From assembly GCA_964511535.1 (NCBI GenBank), contig CAZEFW010000271.1, positions 1 through 6,419 on the forward strand: 6,419 bases of DNA, written 5' to 3'. This DNA comes from CAZCFB01 sp964511535 (GTDB lineage: Bacteria; Myxococcota_A; Polyangia; GCA-2747355; CAZCFB01). Both the position numbers and the translations under genes were made by a program. How positions within the stretch are numbered: the first letter of the stretch is position 1; every line of letters starts with the position of its first letter. Below, one piece after another: positions 1-5,125 of the stretch. The notes under the pieces were generated by a model. The model was not told where the DNA came from. It worked only from the letters and a program-made list of their open reading frames with translations, and did not search any database.

Positions 1-914
1 ACCGCCCGCTCCAGGGGGGCGTTTGCTCGACGGCCATGAGCCTTCAGCTGAAAGCCGCTGTTAGAATTTTCCACCGGAATTTTAAGGACCGGGTTATCGC
101 AACACAGCCGCTTTGCCGTCTCGGGCGAGATGCCGATGCCGCCCTGCACTTCGCAGCGGCCCTCCCGGTTCGAGTCTTCCAGCACGGCTTGGTCCACATG
201 CACCATCACCTGGTAGTTCTTCGGCCGCGCCTTGCCGGCCCGATCGGCCAGCCCGCTGTCCAGGGCCGCGCCGGCCACCTCGCCCAGGGCATCGCACAGC
301 CGCTGGTTCGGCTCGGCGTCGGTGTCCTCGCACTGCTCCTCGGACGCCACCTGCAGCGCCTTGACCAGCAGCGCGCCCACCTCGGGCGGAAGGCGACCCT
401 TGAGCACCAGCATATTGTCCTCGTCGAAGTGGTAGCTCAGGTATCGCTCGTCATGCTGGCGCTGGGCCTGCTCTTGCTCTGCCGGAGCAGCCTTGCGGTA
501 GGAACGGATGATGCGTTCGAGCTGGGACGTGGAGCCGTCCAGGGCGTATTCCAGCAGGGTGGCCTCGTTTTCCGGTGTGACGATGCGGGTTATGGCCCGC
601 GCCTTGGAATAGGAGATTCGCGCCTGTGAGAACGCCTCCAGCACCAGGGGGCAGTCCACCAGCTTGCGGGCCACGCGCACCTTCTCGCGGGCCGTGTCCA
701 GGCGGTCTCCGGTGCGGTAAGAGAGCCAGTGCGCGCACGATACGAAGCCCAAATCGGCCCACCCCTCGCGCCGGTCCATCTCGGCTATGAGCAACAGCAG
801 CCGGCAAGTGGCGGCCTGGATGTGAGCGGACAGGATGGCGATCTCGTCGGCCAGCTTGTCGGTTGAACCGTGGGACAGATCGGGCGCGTTCTCGAGTGTT
901 CTTTCGAGGGTCAT
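1..914 (-). CDS. DUF222 / 13E12-repeat HNH-family protein, C-terminus beyond window edge
   Basis: Translating the minus strand from the ATG at 914-912 gives an uninterrupted frame of about 304 codons to the window edge. The N-terminal 270 residues have the DUF222 pattern: an early helical segment with GWADLGFVSCAHWLSYRTG (about 51-69), AREKVRVARKL (75-85), AFSQARISYSKARAITR (94-110) and PENEATLLEYA (114-124). This domain precedes an HNH nuclease domain in the multicopy 13E12-type family of actinobacteria and myxobacteria; its biological role is poorly known. AAAAAGG lies 6 nt before the ATG, and a strong promoter lies upstream. After the ISPETAKRLCCD segment (262-273), where family members normally continue into an Arg-rich motif and the HNH core, the sequence turns AT-rich and I no longer recognise the family. 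The HNH motif is not visible. The gene may be interrupted near position 95, or its HNH part may lie outside the window. Family call fairly firm; integrity uncertain. Confidence 0.8.
   Translation of the reverse strand, partial: MTLERTLENAPDLSHGSTDKLADEIAILSAHIQAATCRLLLLIAEMDRREGWADLGFVSCAHWLSYRTGDRLDTAREKVRVARKLVDCPLVLEAFSQARISYSKARAITRIVTPENEATLLEYALDGSTSQLERIIRSYRKAAPAEQEQAQRQHDERYLSYHFDEDNMLVLKGRLPPEVGALLVKALQVASEEQCEDTDAEPNQRLCDALGEVAGAALDSGLADRAGKARPKNYQVMVHVDQAVLEDSNREGRCEVQGGIGISPETAKRLCCDNPVLKIPVENSNSGFQLKAHGRRANAPLERA
61..85. repeat. AT-rich imperfect inverted repeat inside the DUF222 gene
   Basis: TTAGAATT (61-68) and AATTTTAA (78-85) are inverted copies with one mismatch around a 9-base loop. 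The same stretch also contains GAATTTT twice as a direct repeat (64-70 and 77-83). Only 7 of 25 bases are G or C, in strong contrast to the surrounding coding sequence. It sits just where the encoded protein stops resembling DUF222-HNH relatives. Terminal repeats of insertion sequences can look like this, but no transposase or target duplication is visible in the window, so this reading is tentative. Confidence 0.35.
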
Positions 915-948
915 GATGGGCCTTTTTGTGATTTATTTCGGAAGTTTA

Positions 949-976
949 AGTATAGTTCAAGGGCGGAAAAAGTCAA
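949..976 (-). promoter_or_regulatory. Near-consensus sigma-70-type promoter for the DUF222 gene
   Basis: Read on the minus strand, TTGACT (976-971) is followed after 16 bases by TATACT (954-949). Each hexamer has one mismatch to the TTGACA/TATAAT consensus. The -10 box lies about 35 bases before the ATG at 914, leaving room for a short leader with the ribosome binding site. The 120-bp gap between msrB and this gene is locally AT-rich. The DUF222 gene can therefore be transcribed independently of msrB. Confidence 0.7.
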
Positions 977-1034
977 CCCTTCGAACGCAGAAAAGCGCTC
1001 AATATCAAGGGGTTTTTGGCCCTGTGGCGGCTGC

Positions 1035-1424
1035 TCAGGCGGCCTCGAATTTCAGCGAGGCGGAGTTGATGCAGTAGCGCTGGCCGGAGGGCTTCGGGCC
1101 GTCGTCGAAGACATGGCCCAGGTGGGCATCGCAGCTGCTGCACACCAGCTCGACCCGCACCATGCCGTGGCTCCGGTCCTGGTGCTCGGACACGCTGTCC
1201 GGCTCGGCGGGGGAGTGGAAGCTGGGCCACCCGGTACCGGAGTCGAACTTCGCCTCCGATCTGAACAGGGGCTGGCCGCAGCCAACGCAGTGGTAGGTGC
1301 CGTCCTGCTTGTGGTTCCAGTACTCCCCGGTAAAGGGGCGCTCGGTGCCTTTCTGCCGGGTCACGTTGTACTGCAGGGGGGTGAGCTGGGCCTGCCAATC
1401 GGCCTCGGATCGTTTGACCTTCAT
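1035..1424 (-). CDS. msrB: Peptide-methionine (R)-S-oxide reductase MsrB
   Basis: This 129-residue protein reduces the R epimer of methionine sulfoxide in oxidised proteins, normally with electrons from thioredoxin, and appears cytosolic (no signal peptide). It is a complete single-domain MsrB: two zinc-binding CxxC pairs (C46/C49 and C95/C98), GTGWPSF (63-69), SHGMVRVE (85-92), DAHLGHVF (99-106) and the catalytic-Cys motif RYCINSASL with C118. The position before GWPSF, which in many MsrBs (including E. coli) holds the resolving Cys, is Thr64 here. This enzyme thus belongs to the subset expected to regenerate by direct reduction of the sulfenic acid or by another cysteine. The ATG at 1424 fits the family N-terminus; an upstream ATG in another frame gives an unrelated shadow reading. 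No strong Shine-Dalgarno is seen. It is divergent from the BMC operon and has no evident link to it. Confidence 0.95.
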   Translation of the reverse strand: MKVKRSEADWQAQLTPLQYNVTRQKGTERPFTGEYWNHKQDGTYHCVGCGQPLFRSEAKFDSGTGWPSFHSPAEPDSVSEHQDRSHGMVRVELVCSSCDAHLGHVFDDGPKPSGQRYCINSASLKFEAA

Positions 1425-1541
1425 GCATTTGGTTTAGCAACGTGCGGAGGCCACGCAAGGCTGGTGAATCTCACCGGAGTTGTGGTAGCTTGTGGTTCAC
1501 TTCGACCGTGGTGAGAAAGGCTCGGCAAGGATCCAACACAC
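1425..1541. promoter_or_regulatory. Divergent intergenic region between msrB and the BMC operon, with phased repeats
   Basis: This 117-bp gap must hold the promoters for msrB (leftward) and the BMC operon (rightward), but I see no convincing -35/-10 pair for either. It contains an exact direct repeat TTGTGGT at 1480-1486 and 1490-1496, one helical turn apart, and a third GTGGT at 1508-1512. GGTGA (1463-1467) and TCACC (1471-1475) form a small palindrome, and a second GGTGA lies at 1510-1514. These may be operator half-sites for a regulator encoded elsewhere. AAGGA at 1527-1531 is a modest ribosome binding site 10 bases before the BMC-T start. Confidence 0.4.
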
Positions 1542-2180
1542 ATGTCCATCAAACTGAGAACTTACACATTCCTGGACAGCCTGCAGCCGCAGCTGGCCAG
1601 CTTCATCGGCAAGACGGCAGCGGGGTTTTTGCCCCTGCCGGAGATGGCCTCTCTCTGGGTAGAGATCGCCCCGGGCATCGCCATCAACCAGGTCACCGAC
1701 GTGGCCCTCAAGAAGACCAAGGTCGCGCCCGCCGTGCAGGTGGTGGAGCGTGCCTACGGCCTGCTGGAGATCCACGAGTGGGACAAGGGCGAGGTGCTCT
1801 CCGCGGGCGATCGGATCCTGGAGTACCTGGATCTGAACGAGGAGGAGCGACTCAAGCCCAAGGTTGCGACCAAGGAGGTCATCCGCGCCATTGAGCCGTA
1901 CCAGGCCCAGATCATCAACCGCGGCTCCAAGGGCATGATGATCCTGCCGGGGCAGTCGATGTTCATCCTGGAGACGCAGCCGGCCGGCTACGTCTGCTTC
2001 GCGGCCAATGAGGCGGAGAAAGCTGCGCGGGTGTTCCTCAACAACATTCGGCCGTTCGGAGCCTTCGGGCGCCTGTGGATGTCAGGACCCGAGGCCGAGA
2101 TCGACGCGGCCGCCGAGGCCGCCACCGCGGCCATCGAGAGCATCACCGGCGTGCTGCCGCCCGAGTTCGTGGACCGGTAG
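1542..2180 (+). CDS. BMC shell trimer protein, permuted tandem BMC domains (BMC-T, Haliangium T2/T3-like)
   Basis: This 212-residue protein is a tandem-domain BMC shell protein expected to form a pseudohexameric trimeric tile in the microcompartment facet. The two halves (about 1-105 and 106-212) each hold a BMC-like fold. The first carries SLWVEIAPGIAINQVTDVAL (37-56) and VERAYGLLEIHEW (68-80). The second carries FILETQPAGYVCFAANEAEK (141-160), FGAFGRLWMSG (172-182) and a helical EAEIDAAAEAATAAI stretch (184-198). From memory this strongly resembles the H. ochraceum BMC-T2/T3 proteins, which are circularly permuted, stack as double trimers and have a gated central pore. Stacking and gating here are inferred. 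It is the first gene of the operon, 77 bp ahead of BMC-H. No signal peptide or membrane segment is present. Confidence 0.92.
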   Translation: MSIKLRTYTFLDSLQPQLASFIGKTAAGFLPLPEMASLWVEIAPGIAINQVTDVALKKTKVAPAVQVVERAYGLLEIHEWDKGEVLSAGDRILEYLDLNEEERLKPKVATKEVIRAIEPYQAQIINRGSKGMMILPGQSMFILETQPAGYVCFAANEAEKAARVFLNNIRPFGAFGRLWMSGPEAEIDAAAEAATAAIESITGVLPPEFVDR

Positions 2181-2257
2181 CGCACGGACATATACAGAAT
2201 TTGATCCAGAAACAGACACTTTGAAGTTTTTAGATAAGCGACTCAGGAGGAGACGAG
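2181..2257 (+). promoter_or_regulatory. AT-rich leader with strong Shine-Dalgarno before BMC-H
   Basis: By hand count 34 of these 77 bases are G or C, far below the flanking genes. The spacer ends in AGGAGG (2245-2250), a near-perfect ribosome binding site 7 bases before the ATG, the strongest in the operon. BMC-H is usually the most abundant shell subunit, so a strong translation signal fits. An internal promoter is possible, but no -35/-10 pair with good spacing was found. Confidence 0.45.
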
Positions 2258-2554
2258 ATGGCTGACGCGCTGGGTATGATTGAAACCAGAGGCTTTGTGG
2301 GCATGGTCGAGGCGGCCGATGCAATGGTCAAGGCTGCCAAGGTCGAGCTGGTGGGATTCGAGAAGATCGGCGGCGGCTACACCACCGCCGTGGTTCGCGG
2401 CGATGTCGCCGCGGTCAAAGCTGCCACCGAGGCTGGCCAGCGCGCTGCAGAGCGCGTGGGCGAGCTCGTGGCGGTGCATGTCATCCCGCGGCCCCATGTC
2501 AACATCGACCTGGTGCTGCCGCTGGGCCGCAAGGACCAGGCCGCCAAGGAGTAG
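2258..2554 (+). CDS. BMC shell hexamer protein (BMC-H, PduA/CcmK/EutM family)
   Basis: This is a single-domain Pfam BMC protein of 98 residues, expected to form the hexameric tiles that make up most of the shell facets. It starts with the family signature ALGMIETRGFVGMVEAADAM (4-23), followed by VKAAKVELVGFEK. The pore loop is KIGGGY (36-41), with glycines at the usual KIGSG position, implying a small backbone-lined pore for polar metabolites. Edge Lys28 and the PRPH motif with Arg78 (77-80) are the residues that in this family form hexamer-hexamer contacts. From memory it is nearly identical over most of its length to the H. ochraceum BMC-H used in synthetic shell work. The ATG is supported by a strong Shine-Dalgarno. 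It lies between the permuted BMC-T and BMC-P genes. Confidence 0.97.
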   Translation: MADALGMIETRGFVGMVEAADAMVKAAKVELVGFEKIGGGYTTAVVRGDVAAVKAATEAGQRAAERVGELVAVHVIPRPHVNIDLVLPLGRKDQAAKE

Positions 2555-2558
2555 GGCG

Positions 2559-2576
2559 GCCGCGTCTGAACGCGGC
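2559..2576 (+). other. GC-rich hairpin just after the BMC-H stop codon
   Basis: GCCGCG (2559-2564) and CGCGGC (2571-2576) form a perfect 6-bp stem with a 6-base loop, starting 4 bases after the TAG. No U-run follows, so it is not a standard intrinsic terminator. It could protect the 3' end of a BMC-H message or partly reduce read-through, which would favour BMC-H over downstream genes. This role is inferred from position only. Confidence 0.45.
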
Positions 2577-2664
2577 AGTGGTGTGAGCGGGCTGGCGCTC
2601 CAGGGCATGAGGGCTCTGTGGCGTCTGTCCGTGGGATGTCATTGCATTTCCATCGAGGTGCCAG

Positions 2665-2958
2665 ATGCAGATGGGCAAGGTCATCGGTACGGTCGTGGCC
2701 AGCCGCAAGGAGGAGGTGCTCGAGGGCTTCCGCTTCCTGGTGGTGAAGAACTGCGACTTTGACGGGAACCCCACCGGACCGACGGTGGTGGCCGCCGACG
2801 CTGTGGGCGCCGGCGTGGATGAGATCGTGCTGTACGCCTCCGGGTCGTCGGCGCGTATGTGCGCCCTGACCGACAACCGGCCGGTGGACGCCACCATCAT
2901 GGCCATCGTCGATATTGTCGAGGTGGACGGCGAAGACAGGTACCGGAAGAACGGCTAA
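2665..2958 (+). CDS. BMC shell pentamer / vertex protein (BMC-P, EutN/CcmL family)
   Basis: This 97-residue EutN/CcmL-family protein is expected to form the pentamers that cap the vertices and close the icosahedral shell. It shows the family opening GKVIGTVVASRKEEVLEGFR (4-23), the central DAVGAG (45-50), GSSAR (60-64) and the closing PVDATIMAIVDIVEV (73-87). GAGGTG at 2655-2660 supports the ATG at 2665; an alternative ATG at 2671 would remove two residues. It is separated from BMC-H by 110 bp containing a hairpin. Its TAA overlaps the ATG of the aldehyde dehydrogenase (TAATG at 2956-2960), suggesting translational coupling of vertex protein and cargo enzyme. Confidence 0.95.
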   Translation: MQMGKVIGTVVASRKEEVLEGFRFLVVKNCDFDGNPTGPTVVAADAVGAGVDEIVLYASGSSARMCALTDNRPVDATIMAIVDIVEVDGEDRYRKNG

Positions 2959-4427
2959 TGGAACTCGACGAGAAAAAGATCCAGCAGATCGTTGATCGTG
3001 TGGTGTCCAAGCTCGGCGGCGGCGCTCCCGCGGCCGTCACGGCGCCGAAGCCCGCGGCCCCCGCGGTGCACACCAGCGGCGGGGCAGGGCCCTCTGCCAG
3101 GGGGTTTCCCCGGGGCAGCCTGGGCGTCTTCCCCACGGTGGACGCGGCCATCCGCGCAGCCCATCAGGCGTTCGAGGAGCTGTCGGCGCGCCCGCTGGAC
3201 CTGCGCTACGCCATCGTTGAGGCCATGCGGCAGGTCACCTTGCGCCATGTTCGGGAGCTGTCGGAGTACGCCGTGGCCGAGACCGGCCTGGGGCGCGCCG
3301 ATCACAAGGTGCAGAAGAACACCCTGGCTGCCAAGAAGACCCCCGGGCCGGAGATGATCGACCCGTCGGTCTGGACCGGTGACCACGGCCTGACCCTGGT
3401 GGAGTGGGCGCCGTTCGGCGTCATCGGCGCCATCACGCCGTGCACCAACCCGACCGAGACCATCGTCTGTAACGGCATCGGCTTCGTGGCGGGCGGCAAC
3501 ACGGGCGTGTTCAACGTGCACCCGAGCGCCAAGGGCGTGTCCGCCTACCATGTGCACCTGCTCAACGAGGCGGCCATGGCCGTCGGTGGTCCCAAGAACC
3601 TGTTGACCACCGTGGGCGAGCCGACCATCGCCTCGGCCCAGGAGTTGATGAAGCACCCGGGCGCCAAGATCCTGGTGGTCACCGGCGGCCCCGCCGTGGT
3701 GGGCGCGGCCATGGGTTCGGGCAAGAAGGTTGTGGCCGCGGGCCCGGGCAACCCCCCGGTGGTGGTGGACGAGACCGCCGACCTGCGCCGGGCGGGCCGC
3801 GGCATCGTGGCCGGCGCGTCCTTCGACAACAACCTGATCTGCTGCGACGAGAAGGAGGTCTTCGCCGTCGGCTCCATCCTGAACCAGCTACGCCAGGAGC
3901 TGAAAGCGGCCGGGGCCTACGAGCTCTCGTCGTCACAGATGTCGCGCCTCACCAAGCACCTCATCGCCGACGACGGGGTGCACCCGAACAAGGACATGGT
4001 GGGCCAGAACGTGTCGGTGATCCTCGACCGCATCGGCGTGCGGGTGGGCGACGACGTGCTGTTGGCCTACGGCGTGGTGGACGAGGGGCACCCGCTGGTC
4101 AACTGCGAGCAGCTGCTGCCGGTGATCCCGGTGGTGCAGGCGCGGGACGCGGACCACGCGATCCAGATGGCCCTCAACGCGGAGCAGGGGATGGGGCACA
4201 CCTCGTCCATCTACTCCACCAACATCGACAACATGCACAAGATGGCGAAGGTGATGGACACCTGCATCTTCGTCAAGAACGGCCCCCACAGGGTGGGGCT
4301 CGGCGCGGACGGCGAGGGGTACACCTCGTGGACCATCGCCCACCCCACCGGCGAGGGCTTGACCCAGGTGACCGACTTCATGCGCCGGCGGCGCTGCGCG
4401 CTGCAAGACTACTTCCGCATCGTGTGA
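2958..4427 (+). CDS. CoA-acylating aldehyde dehydrogenase, PduP/EutE type, BMC cargo enzyme
   Basis: This 489-residue enzyme is predicted to convert an aldehyde plus CoA and NAD+ to acyl-CoA plus NADH inside the microcompartment. Residues 1-19 form an amphipathic helix (MELDEKKIQQIVDRVVSKL) joined by an Ala/Pro/Gly-rich linker (20-47) to the catalytic domain. This is the layout of encapsulation peptides on PduP-type cargo. Catalytic-domain landmarks are ITPCTNPTET (159-168), VVTGGPAVVGAAMGSGKK (240-257), AAGPGNPPVVVD (260-271) and SFDNNLICCDEKEVF (288-302). By alignment with the NNLPC motif of PduP/EutE, C295 is the catalytic nucleophile. Two features differ: Ile replaces the usual Pro, and a second Cys (C296) follows. 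The frame is open upstream to 2859, but the ATG at 2958 overlaps the BMC-P stop and begins exactly at the targeting helix, so it is preferred. The substrate cannot be told from sequence; acetaldehyde or propionaldehyde are the family precedents. Confidence 0.95.
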   Translation: MELDEKKIQQIVDRVVSKLGGGAPAAVTAPKPAAPAVHTSGGAGPSARGFPRGSLGVFPTVDAAIRAAHQAFEELSARPLDLRYAIVEAMRQVTLRHVRELSEYAVAETGLGRADHKVQKNTLAAKKTPGPEMIDPSVWTGDHGLTLVEWAPFGVIGAITPCTNPTETIVCNGIGFVAGGNTGVFNVHPSAKGVSAYHVHLLNEAAMAVGGPKNLLTTVGEPTIASAQELMKHPGAKILVVTGGPAVVGAAMGSGKKVVAAGPGNPPVVVDETADLRRAGRGIVAGASFDNNLICCDEKEVFAVGSILNQLRQELKAAGAYELSSSQMSRLTKHLIADDGVHPNKDMVGQNVSVILDRIGVRVGDDVLLAYGVVDEGHPLVNCEQLLPVIPVVQARDADHAIQMALNAEQGMGHTSSIYSTNIDNMHKMAKVMDTCIFVKNGPHRVGLGADGEGYTSWTIAHPTGEGLTQVTDFMRRRRCALQDYFRIV

Positions 4428-4441
4428 GGTAGAGGGAGACC

Positions 4442-5041
4442 TTGACCGGCGACACCATCCCCCGCGAAGGACCGGCCCTAGGGCTGGTGGAAGTGGCCAG
4501 CGTGGCCCGCGGGGTCGTGGTCGCTGACGTCATGGTCAAGCGGGCCCTGGTGCGCCTGGTGCAGGCTCACCCCGTGACCCCGGGCAAGTTCGTGGTGGTG
4601 GTGACCGGCGGCGAGGAGGAGGTGAACCTCGCCATGCAGGCCGGCGCGCTGCAGGCGGCCGACACCCTGGTCGACCGGCTCTTCTTGCCCAAGGTCGATC
4701 CCCAGGTGACCCCCGCCATGACCGGCGCAGTGCAGGTGAAGCAGGCCGCCGCCCTGGGCACGGTGGAGACCTTCAGCGTGGCAGCCGCGGTGCTGGCCGC
4801 GGATCGGGTGGTCAAGGCGGCCGAGGTGAAGCTGCTGCAGCTGCGCCTGGCGCGCGGGCTCGGGGGCCGGGCGTTCTTCCACCTGTGCGGCGAGCTGCCC
4901 CAGGTGGAGGCCGGCGTGGAGGCGGCGCAGGAGATCATCCACGACGGTATGCTGCTCGGCACGGAGATCATCCCGCGGCCCCACGCGGACCTGCTGGCCC
5001 TGCTGCTGGGGCAAGATCCCGTGCCGCCCGTGCACGGCTGA
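4442..5041 (+). CDS. BMC shell trimer protein, tandem BMC domains (BMC-T, Haliangium T1-like), TTG start
   Basis: This 199-residue shell protein carries two BMC domains in tandem in the standard order, at about 12-90 and 104-190. Each begins with the family strand-helix motif (ALGLVEVASVARGVVVAD at 12-29; ALGTVETFSVAAAVLAAD at 103-120). The second ends in IIPRPHADLLALL (175-187), matching the PRPH edge motif of BMC-H. It resembles H. ochraceum BMC-T1, a single-layer trimer. The two pore loops differ (PVTPGK in the first domain, GLGGR in the second), so the pore is only pseudo-sixfold. Neither carries a Cys, so an iron-sulfur cluster of the PduT kind is not expected. The TTG start is preceded by GAGGGAG (4432-4438). 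The next in-frame candidate, a GTG at codon 16, would cut into the first strand. It lies 14 bp after the dehydrogenase and closes the operon. Confidence 0.93.
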   Translation: MTGDTIPREGPALGLVEVASVARGVVVADVMVKRALVRLVQAHPVTPGKFVVVVTGGEEEVNLAMQAGALQAADTLVDRLFLPKVDPQVTPAMTGAVQVKQAAALGTVETFSVAAAVLAADRVVKAAEVKLLQLRLARGLGGRAFFHLCGELPQVEAGVEAAQEIIHDGMLLGTEIIPRPHADLLALLLGQDPVPPVHG

Positions 5042-5125
5042 CCAAGTCCGGGTAAAATATCTCCACTCGTTGGCTTGTTTATTGACTGAATAGATTTTGA
5101 TCACACCCGCATGAGGACAAGAAAC
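5042..5125 (+). promoter_or_regulatory. AT-rich gap between BMC operon and lipoprotein gene
   Basis: This short AT-rich spacer probably carries the lipoprotein gene's promoter, since the flanking genes are functionally unrelated. TTGGCT (5070-5075) with TAGATT (5091-5096) has only a 15-base spacer, and TTGACT (5082-5087) has no matching -10 box, so no promoter can be fixed. No hairpin with a U-tract was found, so termination of the BMC operon is also not visible here. Confidence 0.3.
5113..5117 (+). promoter_or_regulatory. Shine-Dalgarno that decides the lipoprotein start
   Basis: GAGGA lies 8 bases before the ATG at 5126. The upstream in-frame ATG at 5111 overlaps this motif and has no ribosome binding site of its own. 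Initiation at 5126 is therefore preferred, which shortens the signal peptide by five residues. Confidence 0.5.

Noticed and set aside
61..98. Definite insertion-sequence terminus
   Set aside because: Repeats and low GC are suggestive, but no transposase, second end or target duplication is visible within the window.
36..629. 197-codon open frame on the plus strand
   Set aside because: It lies antisense to the DUF222 gene, which shows clear family motifs; the translation is low-complexity and unrecognisable.
973..1458. 161-codon minus-strand frame overlapping msrB
   Set aside because: It is in another frame of the msrB strand and lacks all MsrB motifs; the Arg/Pro-rich composition is typical of a shadow frame.
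870..1514. 214-codon plus-strand open frame across msrB
   Set aside because: It is antisense to msrB, whose catalytic and zinc motifs are complete; the product has no family features.
2559..2576. Rho-independent terminator after BMC-H
   Set aside because: The stem is good but no U-tract follows, and the downstream BMC-P clearly belongs to the same system, so it is listed only as a hairpin.
2859..2957. 33-codon N-terminal extension of the aldehyde dehydrogenase
   Set aside because: It lies inside BMC-P, encodes an Arg/His-rich string, and would bury the encapsulation-like helix that begins exactly at the ATG at 2958.
2955..3656. 233-codon minus-strand frame antisense to the dehydrogenase
   Set aside because: Composition and lack of motifs mark it as a shadow of the real gene.
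5082..5110. Promoter using TTGACT at 5082
   Set aside because: No -10-like hexamer lies 16-18 bases downstream; the expected place falls in the GC-rich CCCGCATG region at the start codon.
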